From contig CAISBR010000014.1 in assembly GCA_903883645.1 (NCBI GenBank), positions 1 to 64,000 of the forward strand: 64,000 nucleotides of DNA. Direction: 5' to 3'. The stretch's first letter is position 1; each line of letters opens with the position of its first letter. Origin of the DNA: an uncultured Myxococcales bacterium (GTDB lineage: Bacteria > Myxococcota_A > UBA9042). The notes below the pieces were generated by a model. The model had not been told where the DNA came from. It did not search any database and worked only from the letters and a program-made list of their open reading frames with translations. The position numbers were made by a program, and so were the translations under genes. Shown here piece by piece: positions 8,835 through 17,929 of this stretch.

Positions 8835-10694
8835 CTACTTCGTCTGCGACTTCTTGAACTCCTTGCCCAAGCCCTCGTTAAACGCCTTCTTGCGCGCCTC
8901 TTGGGCCTCGCGCTCCTGCTTCTTCTTGTCTTCGGCCTCGCGAAAGGCCTTGCCCAGGTCCGACACGGCATCTTTGGGCTTGGGCGGCGGCACCTTCTTC
9001 ATCTTCGGCTTGGTGATGATCGGCATGTCGGGCTCGTCGCTAACCCGTTGGGGCTTCGCCGGCGCCGTCGAGCCGATCGTAACCCCGGCGTCGGCCACGG
9101 CCACCGCAGCGTCGATGGGCTCAACATCCGCAGCCGCGACGACCACATCTGGCTCTGGCGCAGCAGCGGCCGCAGCAGCCACCACGTCGGGCACGTCGGG
9201 CACGGCGGGCGGCGCCGCCACTGCGGGCTCTGGCGCAGCGGGCACAGGCGCAGGCGCAGGTGCAGGTGCAGGTGCAGCAACAGGGGCCGTAACTGTAGGT
9301 GCAGCAGCCACTTGCTCTTCGGCCTTGCTCGCCAAGTATGCGCGACCCACGATCAGCAGCACACCGAGAAGCAGCACCCCGCCCGCAAGCCCCAAGAACA
9401 GCCCACCGCGCGAGCCACCCGCCGGTTGCGGAGCCGTTGGCAGCGGTTGCGGCCCCTGCGGACTCGGCGCGTTGGCCAAGGGCTGCCCCAGCGGCGCGAG
9501 CGTGGGCGTGCTGCCCTGCAAGCGCTGGCTATCGAGTTGGGCGCGGTCTTGTTCCAAGCGCCGCCGGTCCTCGTCAAGTCGCCGCCGCTCGGCCTGCATC
9601 TGCTCTTCCATGCGCTTTTGCCGCAGTTTTTCGGGGTCCATCTCCACTTCTTCACCGTACGCGGCCGTTAGACCGACAAAAGGGGGCAAAATATCGAGCG
9701 CCGCAGCCATCTCGTCGGCATCGCCAAAGCGCGCTTCGGGCAAAAAAGCCAGCGCGCGCCGCAAGAACGTCTCGGTCTGCGGGTCAAAGTCGCCCGGCTG
9801 GGCATCGCTCAGCACATCAAAACCCGGCGAGGCCTTGTGCTGCACAATCGCGTCCGCAGTTCCCGAAAACGGCCGCCGGCCCGTCAGCAGCTCATACACC
9901 AGCACGCCCACAGCATAGAGGTCGGCCCAGGGGCCAATCTGCTGTTTCCAAAGCTGTTCTGGCGCCATATACGCCGGCGTGCCCATCGCCTGGGTAGTCT
10001 CGGTGCCATCTTCGACGAACTTGGCCAGACCAAAGTCGAGCACCTTGACATGGTACGGATCGCCATCGACGGCACATACCATAATGTTTTCAGGCTTAAT
10101 ATCGCGGTGAACGATGCGCCGGGGCGGAGCGTGCGCCGTACCCAAAGCCGACAGAATCTGTCGCAGCACATGCCACGTCACGTCGCGCTCGACGGCATGC
10201 CCCTCTAACTTATGCTGCTCGATCAAGCGCTTGAGCGTCATAGCCCCGGCCACATACTCCATCACCAGGTACGGCCCGTCTTCCCACTCGCCCACGTGCA
10301 GCAGGCCCACGATGTTGGGGTGGTCCAACGCGGCCAGTGCTTCGGCTTCGAGACGAAATTTCTTGAGCACTGACGCGGCCTTCTCGCCATCGTCTTCGCG
10401 GCGCGCCACGAGCTTGAGCGCACCCCGCTGCCCCGCAGCGTCCTCTACCAAGTACACCACGCCAAACGCGCCCGCACCGAGCACACCCGTCGCCAACCAA
10501 CCGTCGATGCGCCGACCGATCAGCGGGTCTAGGCCGCGTCGCGTGCCGGGCACCTGCGCCAATTTCGCTTCAGCAATATAGTGATAGCCCTTCTTGAGGC
10601 AAATAGCCTGCACACAAGGCGCACCAACGGCGCCCCGCCCTTCGCACAACGGGCAAAGGCCGGGGTCGTATGCGTCGTGCGGGCCGTCGCTCAT
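8835..10694 (-). CDS. Transmembrane Ser/Thr protein kinase with N-terminal Cys motif and Ala/Pro-rich tail
   Basis: The 619-residue protein opens with a possible zinc-binding segment (CPLCEGRG, then C27 and C32), like the CxxCxGxG of DnaJ. The kinase domain spans about residues 63-340: glycine loop GAGAFGVV, lysine in ALKL (K94), HRDIKPEN (D188), DFG (D210). A charged coiled coil follows (about 380-415). One membrane helix (LFLGLAGGVLLLGVLLIV) precedes a long Ala/Pro/Val-rich region and a Lys-rich end. The kinase is thus cytoplasmic with an external low-complexity tail. The ATG at 10694 was preferred to an in-frame upstream start that adds a Gly/Arg stretch. It heads a probable operon with the Cys-rich lipoprotein and the SH3 protein. 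Confidence 0.93.
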   Translation of the reverse strand: MSDGPHDAYDPGLCPLCEGRGAVGAPCVQAICLKKGYHYIAEAKLAQVPGTRRGLDPLIGRRIDGWLATGVLGAGAFGVVYLVEDAAGQRGALKLVARREDDGEKAASVLKKFRLEAEALAALDHPNIVGLLHVGEWEDGPYLVMEYVAGAMTLKRLIEQHKLEGHAVERDVTWHVLRQILSALGTAHAPPRRIVHRDIKPENIMVCAVDGDPYHVKVLDFGLAKFVEDGTETTQAMGTPAYMAPEQLWKQQIGPWADLYAVGVLVYELLTGRRPFSGTADAIVQHKASPGFDVLSDAQPGDFDPQTETFLRRALAFLPEARFGDADEMAAALDILPPFVGLTAAYGEEVEMDPEKLRQKRMEEQMQAERRRLDEDRRRLEQDRAQLDSQRLQGSTPTLAPLGQPLANAPSPQGPQPLPTAPQPAGGSRGGLFLGLAGGVLLLGVLLIVGRAYLASKAEEQVAAAPTVTAPVAAPAPAPAPAPVPAAPEPAVAAPPAVPDVPDVVAAAAAAAPEPDVVVAAADVEPIDAAVAVADAGVTIGSTAPAKPQRVSDEPDMPIITKPKMKKVPPPKPKDAVSDLGKAFREAEDKKKQEREAQEARKKAFNEGLGKEFKKSQTK

Positions 10695-10757
10695 CGCGCC
10701 ACCACCAGAGGGTTGAGCGCGCCATGCTAGCGCACCCAAGCCCTGCGGGGCAATTCG

Positions 10758-11225
10758 CTACAGCCCAGGACTTTTCAGTAGTTTAGAAGGGCGCGGCTCA
10801 AAACTATCCGGCGTAAAGGCGCGCGGCAGCAGATCGCGCAGCGGAGTGAGCCACAGAGCGCCACCCTCGCTCGCCAACACGACTTCGAGATCAAGTCCGA
10901 ATTCGCATAGGTTTTGACGACATAGACCACACGGAGCGGCAGGTTGCTCCGCGTCAGTCACGATCGCGATCGCCCGGAATTTGAGTTCTCCGGCAGTCAC
11001 AGCAGCACACACGGCACTGCGCTCGGCACAACAGCCCACGGGGTAGCTGGCGTTTTCGACGTTGACGCCCAGGGTTACAAGGCCACTCTGAGTAAGCAGA
11101 GCCGCGCCCACGCGAAAACCTGAGTACGGCGCGTAGGCCCGCTCGCGCACCGCCGCCGCTGCCTCGACCAGCTCGAGTAGCTCAGGCCGATCGGCCAATA
11201 CTTCTCGCCAGTGCGGGGCGCTCAC
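10758..11225 (-). CDS. cdd: Cytidine deaminase
   Basis: The 155-residue product matches the small tetrameric deaminase. It has the catalytic motif CAERSAV with the proton-shuttling Glu, and the second zinc motif PCGLCRQ. The upstream YAPYSGFRVGAAL segment is also typical. The enzyme converts cytidine and deoxycytidine to uridine and deoxyuridine in pyrimidine salvage. The start is GTG at 11225, overlapping the stop of the purine nucleoside phosphorylase gene (GTGA), so the pair is translationally coupled. The C-terminal 20 residues after DSFEPRP are unlike the core and probably floppy. Confidence 0.95.
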   Translation of the reverse strand: MSAPHWREVLADRPELLELVEAAAAVRERAYAPYSGFRVGAALLTQSGLVTLGVNVENASYPVGCCAERSAVCAAVTAGELKFRAIAIVTDAEQPAAPCGLCRQNLCEFGLDLEVVLASEGGALWLTPLRDLLPRAFTPDSFEPRPSKLLKSPGL

Positions 11226-12079
11226 TTGGCCCTCGCGTGCACGGGCAGCTCGGGCAGCGCACCCACGACGGATGCCACCAGCCGCGTCATGCGATCGGTC
11301 GCTTCGCGCGCCACTTCGGCCACATGCGAGTGATCGAGCACGCCCTCGCCCAGCCCCGCGCCCAAGTTGGTCACGCAGCTGATACCCAGCACGCGCACGC
11401 CCATGTGCCGCGCCGCGATCACCTCGCCCACGGTCGACATGCCCACCGCGTGGCCGCCCAGCAGGCCCAGCATGCGCACCTCGGCCGGCGTTTCGTAGCT
11501 AGGGCCCGTCAGGCCCACATACACGCCTTGATGCAGTGGAATTGCGTGCTTATCGGCCATCTCGAGCGCCAGCGCGCGCAGCGCGGGGTCGTAGGCCGCG
11601 GTCATGTCGGGGAAACGGGGTCCAAACTCCGCAGTGTTCGGCCCGATCAACGGGTTGCTCCCCGTCAGGTTGATGTGATCGCTAATCAGCATCAGGTCGG
11701 CTGGCCGCATCGTGGGCGTCAGCGAGCCGGCCGCGTTGGTGACAACCAGCGTATCGATCCCCAGCCAGGCCAGCAGTCGCACCGCCAGCACCGTCTGCGT
11801 AAACGAGTGGCCCTCGTAATAGTGCACGCGCCCCGACAGCGCCACCACGCGCTTGCCCTGCCAGGTGCCCACCACCAGCTCGCCGGCATGGCCCGGAACC
11901 GTAGAGGCAGCCATATGCGGCAAGTCTGCATACGAAATCCGTTTTGCGTTCTCAATCTGGCCGGCGACCGCACCAAGGCCGCTGCCCAAGACCAAGCCGA
12001 TCGGGGCCTCTACGGGGCCGATGCTGCGTTCTACGGTCGCGCGCAATTCGCGCAGCGCGGCGACCTGATGGGTGGGCAT
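11222..12079 (-). CDS. Purine nucleoside phosphorylase, trimeric type
   Basis: The 285-residue product has the hallmarks of the PNP/MTAP family: a GSGLG phosphate-binding loop near residue 33, the GHAGELV segment, GRVHYYEGH, VTNAAGSL, and GPSYETPAEVR in the base-binding region. It should cleave purine (deoxy)nucleosides with phosphate to a base and (deoxy)ribose-1-phosphate. The asparagine in CVTNLGAG fits a 6-oxopurine enzyme. Length is normal for trimeric PNP. Gene order PNP-cdd makes a nucleoside salvage operon. It is divergent from the MBL-fold lipoprotein gene. Confidence 0.94.
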   Translation of the reverse strand: MPTHQVAALRELRATVERSIGPVEAPIGLVLGSGLGAVAGQIENAKRISYADLPHMAASTVPGHAGELVVGTWQGKRVVALSGRVHYYEGHSFTQTVLAVRLLAWLGIDTLVVTNAAGSLTPTMRPADLMLISDHINLTGSNPLIGPNTAEFGPRFPDMTAAYDPALRALALEMADKHAIPLHQGVYVGLTGPSYETPAEVRMLGLLGGHAVGMSTVGEVIAARHMGVRVLGISCVTNLGAGLGEGVLDHSHVAEVAREATDRMTRLVASVVGALPELPVHARAK

Positions 12080-12245
12080 GGGCGGGCTTCCTTGGCGGCA
12101 GTAGCCGCGTCGCGCAGTATCATGCCATTGTCGCTGCCCTTGTCGAGTTCTGCCTGCCGCAGCGCGGGTTCTATGCCAATTGCGATTGCCAGCGCGCCCG
12201 CCAGCCCCTAGGCTGCAGACTGGGCCTCAGCCCACCGAGTTGGCC

Positions 12246-13406
12246 ATGCACAGCCGTCATTCGACACCAAGCACCTTGCTCCTCATGATCTTTGCCTTGC
12301 TAGTCATGGTGTTTCTAGGCAGCTGCTCGGGCGCGATGAACGCGCGCACGGCATCGCCCCGAGTCACCAGCAGCGTCAAGAGGGTCAACGCCGAGCTCGC
12401 CGGCCAGCCCAACGATGTGTGGCGCGCCCATTTTATCGATGTGGGACAAGGCCTTGCCGTGCTACAGGAATTCCCCTGCGGCGCCATGTTGATCGATACC
12501 GGCGGCGAAGACGATCAGCGCTTCAACTCCGACAGCGCCTTGCTGGCCTACCTCGACGGGTTCTTTGCCCGCCGCACCGACTTGCACGGCACGCTTGACC
12601 TCGTAGTGCTGACCCACCCGCACATCGACCACACGCGCGGCACCGAAGCCGTGCTCGATCGCTACCAAGTGCATAATTTGGTTGATAATGGTCAGACTTA
12701 CGGCTCCGGCGCACCCGGCCAGCAGTCGCTCGAAGCGTTTGCCGGCAGCCACCCCAGCGTGCATTACCGCGCCGTAGCCCTTTCCGACATTGCCAGCGCC
12801 ACCGGTCTCACCGACGCGATCATCGATCCGTTCCGCTGCCAACCCGTCGACCCGACCATCACCGCCCTGTGGGGCCGCCTCGACAACGACCCGGGTTGGC
12901 CGGGCATGCGCTTTGGCAAGACCCCGTTTCAAAACAACAACAACCATAGCGTGGTGCTGCGGGTAGCTTTTGGCAAAGCCTCGGGTCTCTTTACCGGCGA
13001 CCTCGAAGAGCCCGCAATTAAAGACCTTTTAACTCGAAGCCGCGCTGCAGGCCTGCTCGACGTCGACTTGTACCAAGTGGGCCACCACGGCTCGATCAAC
13101 GGCACCCTACCCGAATTGGCCGAGGCCATGAGCCCCGAGATCGCTGTATTTTCAATGGGTCCAGCCTCGTGGCAGCTGACATGGTCGGCGTGGAAATATG
13201 GTCACCCGCGCCAAGAGATCGTGCAGATGCTGGCCGACGTCATGGTGCGCAAGCGCAAGCCGATCGACGTGCAAGTGGGCATAAAGAGCGAGGTCTTTAC
13301 CACGGCACACATCGAGTCGGCACTGTACGCCACGGGTTGGGACGGCACGGTTGTGGTGCAGGCCAACGCCGATGGTCGCCTGCAAGTGGTGACCTCGGGT
13401 CGCTAG
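12246..13406 (+). CDS. MBL-fold metallohydrolase lipoprotein (ComEC C-terminal-like)
   Basis: The 386-residue product starts with a lipoprotein signal (LVMVFLGSCSG), so it is predicted to act outside the cytoplasm. The metal-binding motif THPHIDH is the HxHxDH of the metallo-beta-lactamase fold. HFIDVGQGLAVL and the later FTGDLEE and VGHHGS motifs are the set found in the hydrolase domain of ComEC/Rec2 and related proteins. These are thought to be nucleases or phosphodiesterases. A stand-alone lipidated copy may degrade extracellular DNA or a nucleotide. The ATG at 12246 gives a normal signal peptide. An upstream in-frame ATG at 12180 adds a Pro/Arg stretch and is less likely. Confidence 0.88.
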   Translation: MHSRHSTPSTLLLMIFALLVMVFLGSCSGAMNARTASPRVTSSVKRVNAELAGQPNDVWRAHFIDVGQGLAVLQEFPCGAMLIDTGGEDDQRFNSDSALLAYLDGFFARRTDLHGTLDLVVLTHPHIDHTRGTEAVLDRYQVHNLVDNGQTYGSGAPGQQSLEAFAGSHPSVHYRAVALSDIASATGLTDAIIDPFRCQPVDPTITALWGRLDNDPGWPGMRFGKTPFQNNNNHSVVLRVAFGKASGLFTGDLEEPAIKDLLTRSRAAGLLDVDLYQVGHHGSINGTLPELAEAMSPEIAVFSMGPASWQLTWSAWKYGHPRQEIVQMLADVMVRKRKPIDVQVGIKSEVFTTAHIESALYATGWDGTVVVQANADGRLQVVTSGR

Positions 13407-13421
13407 CACCAGCAATTACCC

Positions 13422-14111
13422 TTAACTTGTAGGCGGTTTCGGCCCGCGCACCACTACGGCGGCCGAGCGTACCAACTTGCCCTGCAGCGTGTAGCCACGG
13501 TGCACTTGGCGCAAGACCATGCCCTGGGCGACCCCGTCGGCATAGTGCTGGGCAATCATCTGGTGCAGGTTCGGGTCAAAAGGCTGCCCCACTGCCTCGA
13601 GCGGCTCGATCTGCATCCTCGCAAGTGCGCGCCTCCACTCACCTTCGAGCATCTCGACCGCCTCGCGGTTCTGCGGAGACAGCGCCTCGTCGGCGAGCAT
13701 AAAGGTGGTGAGCGACTCGAGGTGGTCGAGCGCGGGCAGCAGACTTTCGAGCAGTTTGCGCGTGGCCTGCAGCGGCAGGTCCGTCTCGGTGCGCTGCAGC
13801 ATGCGCCGAAGGGTGGCCGTCTGGCCGGTAAGCTGGGCATTTTCCGCCTGCGCCCGCGCCAGGCCTTGCTGGGCAACGGTTAGCTCCGCGCGCAAATCCT
13901 CAACTTCATTTCGCAGTTGCGCCTGCTCGGCGACAACGGCCTCGTTGTTTGGCGCGAGTCCCGCATCGAGCGCAGGCACAATGTCACTGTCGCGGCGCAG
14001 CCCTTCAACCGCGGCAAGCGCATCGCTCAGCGCCGAGTCCCAATCGGTCAGCGTGTCTGTCGCCCGAAATTTTGCTGACTTTACAGGATCTTGCTGCCCT
14101 TCGTCCGCCAT
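13422..14111 (-). CDS. grpE: GrpE nucleotide exchange factor
   Basis: The product (229 residues from the ATG at 14111) has a long N-terminal coiled coil (about 60-125) and the GrpE C-terminal beta domain. The signature is recognisable in PFDPNLHQMI and GMVLRQVHRGYTLQGKLVRSAAVVV. GrpE releases ADP from DnaK in the Hsp70 cycle. The N-terminal 60 residues are longer than usual and low in conservation. No dnaK or dnaJ is adjacent. An alternative GTG start at 14156 is possible but has no better ribosome binding site. The neighbouring gene on the left converges on it. Confidence 0.93.
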   Translation of the reverse strand: MADEGQQDPVKSAKFRATDTLTDWDSALSDALAAVEGLRRDSDIVPALDAGLAPNNEAVVAEQAQLRNEVEDLRAELTVAQQGLARAQAENAQLTGQTATLRRMLQRTETDLPLQATRKLLESLLPALDHLESLTTFMLADEALSPQNREAVEMLEGEWRRALARMQIEPLEAVGQPFDPNLHQMIAQHYADGVAQGMVLRQVHRGYTLQGKLVRSAAVVVRGPKPPTS

Positions 14112-14165
14112 ATTGCCTGGTCCTATGGGCTCGTCGCCATTGAAAAGAGTGGCCACAGGATAGCC

Positions 14166-16049
14166 TCACTCGCCATTCCACACAACGTCGAAAAGTTCAA
14201 CATTGCTCTGCAACGTGCCGTCCTGCTTTAGCTTTAGCCGGGCAGCGGCGATCACCCAGGCCTTGGTACCCAGCCCCACGATTGTCGGCGAAAACCCTGC
14301 AATATCTTTATCTTGCAACAGATCGCGGGCACCCAAAGTACCGAGCTTGGGCAGGTGTTGCAGCAGCAAGTCCGCGCGGCGCGTATCTTGGTGAGCAACG
14401 AGCAAACCACCGCTCGCGTGCCGCACTACCGCAATATCGGCGCCCAGGCGGTGCAGGCCATCGGGTCGCGCACCATTGTCGAGCACTTCGCTATGCACAC
14501 CGCTCGGCCCCTGCCGCACCAGCAGCAGCTTAGAGCCGTTGCCCCCTTGGCACACCGCCCACAGCTCGCCGTCGCCACCCTCGACGATCTGCACAAAACG
14601 CCCAAGATCACCTTCACTTTCAGGAACTTGCGCGGCACTTACCACAGCCTTGCTCCAAGCGCCGCCGTCGTAGCGATAGAGCGCCAAGTCCCGCGTGGTC
14701 GAGCTGTAGGCCGCCAGCGCCAGCTGCCCGGACGCCAGGGTCCGCAGCGCAAGCGACGCCCCGCGCCCTTGCGGCTCGATGTCGAGCGGCGCCGGCCCCA
14801 CCGCCTTGGGCAGACACACGCCCGCCGCACACACCTGATCCAGAATGCACGAAGAACAGTTTTTTTGTGGTGTTACGCACTGGGTCGCGCCCAGCTTGGC
14901 GACACATTGCTGCCCTGTCGGACACGGACCGCCACACGGCGCCAGCGGCGCTGCGACCACCTGGCTATCGACCTCCGCCACCTGCCACTGGCTCGGTTCG
15001 GTGGGGTGCAACTGCTTAGACTGCCACATGATTACCCGCGCCGCGGTCGGCGGACTGGCCAGCGGCGCCGCGGGCACAAAAGCTGCCACCACCGGCTTGC
15101 CGTCCGCCGCAAGCGTCAGCGCCACCGACTCGCCAATACCTGTAAACATAGCTAAATTGTGTCGAATTACACTTCCATCGGCAGCCCACTCGGCGTAGAT
15201 CAGCGCCTCGTGCGTGGCATCGCGGGCCACCAGCGCCACCGCCCCTTGGGGCAACGCCACGGCGGCCAAGCGCCGCCCCACATCGGGCCCCGGCTCCGCC
15301 ACGCCCTGCCGCGGACCCAGCGGATCGCCCACCACCTCCGCATTGTCGGGCAATCCAAGCAACCAGCGAGTCGAAGAAGCCGCATGGGGTGGCGCGGCGG
15401 CGTAACGCGTGGCCACCACATCGCCATAGCGCCGGTCGTAGGCAAGATGCGCCAGGCCGCTGCCGCTGCCGACCAGCACGCCAGGCCAGCCGATCTCACC
15501 AGCCGGCAGGGGTGGCAAGTCTTTGCACGCCAAGCTTATTGCCAAGCTGGCGCAGCCTTCGGGCATCCGCGCGACTTCGTTGTCGACCACCGCCAGCTTG
15601 CCGCTCGGACAACTGGCCGCCGCGGCCGGTACGCAACGGTCGAGACGCACGGCGCACGCCTTGCCGCTCGGGCAGACCCCGCCGCACGGCGTGTGGTTCT
15701 GGCAGAGGCCCCATAGGCAGGTGCGCCCACTGCCGCAGTCGCTGTCGCCCTGGCACGGCTTGGGCACGCATACGCCACTTTGGCATACGGTACCGGGGTC
15801 TAGGCACGAAGCGCTGGCCGAGCACCCCTGCCGCGGCCGACAGCGGCCCTCGTCGCAGCGCTCGCCCAAGCAGCAGCCGTCGTCGCCCTGGCACGGCAGG
15901 TCGGCAAGGCACGTTTTGCCTGCGGTGCAATGGAAGCCCGACGGACACTGCGACGTGGCGGCACACGCCAGCGGACCAGGGGGCGGCGGGTCACTGCACG
16001 CAAACAGACCTATGAATACAGATACTAGCCAACAGCGTGCGGTCGTCAT
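14166..16049 (-). CDS. Cys-rich lipoprotein with repetitive Cys module and propeller-like region
   Basis: The 627-residue product has a lipobox (IGLFAC) and then about 120 residues carrying some 30 cysteines in the pattern CxxxxxCPSGxxCxxGxC, seen in secreted myxobacterial proteins. The rest (about 150-627) is a mainly beta, Ala/Gly-rich region with repeated motifs such as LALAAYSSTTRDLALYRYDG, which suggests a propeller or another repeat fold. A second small Cys cluster lies near the middle (PCGGPCPTGQQC). No enzyme motif is visible. The ATG overlaps the stop of the next upstream gene (ATGA), so the two lipoproteins are made together and may form one surface complex. Confidence 0.75.
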   Translation of the reverse strand: MTTARCWLVSVFIGLFACSDPPPPGPLACAATSQCPSGFHCTAGKTCLADLPCQGDDGCCLGERCDEGRCRPRQGCSASASCLDPGTVCQSGVCVPKPCQGDSDCGSGRTCLWGLCQNHTPCGGVCPSGKACAVRLDRCVPAAAASCPSGKLAVVDNEVARMPEGCASLAISLACKDLPPLPAGEIGWPGVLVGSGSGLAHLAYDRRYGDVVATRYAAAPPHAASSTRWLLGLPDNAEVVGDPLGPRQGVAEPGPDVGRRLAAVALPQGAVALVARDATHEALIYAEWAADGSVIRHNLAMFTGIGESVALTLAADGKPVVAAFVPAAPLASPPTAARVIMWQSKQLHPTEPSQWQVAEVDSQVVAAPLAPCGGPCPTGQQCVAKLGATQCVTPQKNCSSCILDQVCAAGVCLPKAVGPAPLDIEPQGRGASLALRTLASGQLALAAYSSTTRDLALYRYDGGAWSKAVVSAAQVPESEGDLGRFVQIVEGGDGELWAVCQGGNGSKLLLVRQGPSGVHSEVLDNGARPDGLHRLGADIAVVRHASGGLLVAHQDTRRADLLLQHLPKLGTLGARDLLQDKDIAGFSPTIVGLGTKAWVIAAARLKLKQDGTLQSNVELFDVVWNGE

Positions 16050-17917
16050 GGCGCCCCCGCCAGCTCGCCCAGGGCAATCCCCAACAGCAGCCAATCGCTT
16101 TGCGCGCCGCCACTTTGCACGCCCACCAGCTCTGCCGAAAGCGGCAGCTTGACGAGCGCGGCCACCGCCTGCTGCACATCTACATCAAATTGAAGGGGTT
16201 GCGCGAGAAGCAGCGACACCGCCAGCTTAGCCACCGCCGGCGCCAGCGCCTGCCAGTTGGCGTACGGCGCGATCGGGTCGCCCACCACCGCAATCTTGGG
16301 CACCCCCACCGAGCGAACCGCCAACACCAGCTTGCCGCCCACAACCTGCAGCGCGACGGCTACTTGCAGATCCATCACCAACTCTACCGCGGTGAGCCAA
16401 CGCCCATCGACCCGCGCCTCGACCCGCGCCGTCAAGTCGCGAATCCCAAGCGAAAGCACAGTCGCGGTGGGCTCTTGCGCCATATGCACCAGCGGCGCAT
16501 CTTCGGGCCGGGCCGAGGGGGCGATCTGCACCCGCACCGACGCGCCCGCACTCGCCAAGCGCCGCACTCCCGGCATGGCCACATCCAGCGCACCCAAACC
16601 CAGCAAAAGCTTGCCCGCCGTCGTCGCATACAGTTGCTCGCTGTCCGCAGCGGCGCAGATCAAGCCCGAGCGCAGCGTCGCCCACACCGCCTCTTCTACA
16701 GCCCGCGTCGAGAGCAAAAGCGCCACATCCACCGCCCGCGGCGCACTCGTACCATCGGCCAGCCACTGCGTCATCTGCTGCGGCAGATCGGGCGGCGGCC
16801 CCTCGGGCAATTTGCCAAACGTTAGCGCCGCATCGGGCCCCGGCTCGACCACGCACGGATGCGCCACAGCAAACACACTGGCATCCATTCGGCCCCGCAG
16901 CGCTGCGTCTTTGACGTCGAAGGCCTGCGGCGACGGTCGCACCCGCACCCGCAGCGGCCCCACCGGCTCGCCCAGCAGGTCGCCCAGCAGCGGCGCCGCC
17001 TGCCCCAACAGCGCCCGCACATCCACCGGCACCTCAACATCGAGCGGCTTGCCGTTCAGCGCCTGACTTAGCACCTGTTGCACCAGCAAATTCCCCACCA
17101 TTTCTAGCAGGTTACTCATCAGCGGCCCGAGCAGATCTTTAATGCCCGCCATCGCGTCGCTACCCAGCTTGCCCGTCGCGCACAGCTCGCACTCTAGGCA
17201 CGGGTCCTCGAGCAGCAGCTGATCGGTACACTCGTCGAGCGCGCAGTCTTTGCTCAGCGTAAAGCCGATATCGTCGAGCACGGGCTGCTGCACCTGCGTC
17301 GTCACCGCTAGCTTGCCCGCCGCATCGACCCCCAACACCACGTCGAGCTGAGCCGATAACGTCGCGATATGCGCAGTAGTTTGGCCTACATCCACCCCAT
17401 CGTGCAGGTGGCAGGCCACGTCGCTTTCCATGCCCAAGAAGCTCGCCGCGCCAAATACGACCCCTTGCACCACGCCAATACGCGCATGATCAAAGGCGAT
17501 TCGAATCCGCGCCGGGCTCGATCCCTCGACCAGCTCAATCTTTAGCGACGCCATGTCGAGCGTCAGGATCAGGTCGCGCGCGCCCGCCTTGCCCTTAAAC
17601 AGCCCCAAACCACCGGCAAATTGCAGCGGTTGCGGCCCCAGCAGCTTGGCCACTTCGATTTGCGCCACGCCGCCCGGCCCCGTGCCAAACAGCGCCTTGA
17701 GCAGTGCCACCATATGGCCGGCAATCTCATCAAAACCATGTTGAGTAATACGAACTTGCGCGGCCTTGGGCAGCAGCAACTCACTGGGCGACTGCGGCGG
17801 CGGCAGCGGCCCCGCACACGTCGTGCAACTCTGCCCGCCACAAGCGATCAGCAGCCCCGGCAGCAGCCACGCGAGCAGGCGACGCCAGGGCGGCAGCAGT
17901 CCGGTGGGCAGCCCCAT
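16046..17917 (-). CDS. Large lipoprotein of unknown function
   Basis: The 623-residue product has a lipoprotein signal (LAWLLPGLLIACGG). The mature protein is dominated by alternating strands and helices, with amphipathic stretches such as VDVRALLGQAAPLLGDLLG and repeated mentions of conserved LxxALxxA segments. A few Cys pairs sit near residues 230-260 (DCALDECTDQ, then CLECELCATG). I do not recognise the family. The general look recalls lipid-binding tubular domains, but this is a guess. A GTG at 17920 directly precedes the chosen ATG. It is the first gene of a coupled pair with the Cys-rich lipoprotein and starts 13 bp after the GGDEF gene stop, so all three may share a transcript. Confidence 0.72.
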   Translation of the reverse strand: MGLPTGLLPPWRRLLAWLLPGLLIACGGQSCTTCAGPLPPPQSPSELLLPKAAQVRITQHGFDEIAGHMVALLKALFGTGPGGVAQIEVAKLLGPQPLQFAGGLGLFKGKAGARDLILTLDMASLKIELVEGSSPARIRIAFDHARIGVVQGVVFGAASFLGMESDVACHLHDGVDVGQTTAHIATLSAQLDVVLGVDAAGKLAVTTQVQQPVLDDIGFTLSKDCALDECTDQLLLEDPCLECELCATGKLGSDAMAGIKDLLGPLMSNLLEMVGNLLVQQVLSQALNGKPLDVEVPVDVRALLGQAAPLLGDLLGEPVGPLRVRVRPSPQAFDVKDAALRGRMDASVFAVAHPCVVEPGPDAALTFGKLPEGPPPDLPQQMTQWLADGTSAPRAVDVALLLSTRAVEEAVWATLRSGLICAAADSEQLYATTAGKLLLGLGALDVAMPGVRRLASAGASVRVQIAPSARPEDAPLVHMAQEPTATVLSLGIRDLTARVEARVDGRWLTAVELVMDLQVAVALQVVGGKLVLAVRSVGVPKIAVVGDPIAPYANWQALAPAVAKLAVSLLLAQPLQFDVDVQQAVAALVKLPLSAELVGVQSGGAQSDWLLLGIALGELAGAP

Positions 17918-17929
17918 CACCGAGGCGCG

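Noticed and set aside
11237-12211. 324-codon plus-strand open frame over the purine nucleoside phosphorylase gene
   Set aside because: It is His/Gln/Arg-rich as expected from antisense reading. The minus strand matches PNP over its whole length.
14112-14156. Longer GrpE form from a GTG at 14156
   Set aside because: It adds 15 residues with no conservation and no better ribosome binding site than the ATG at 14111. It cannot be fully excluded.
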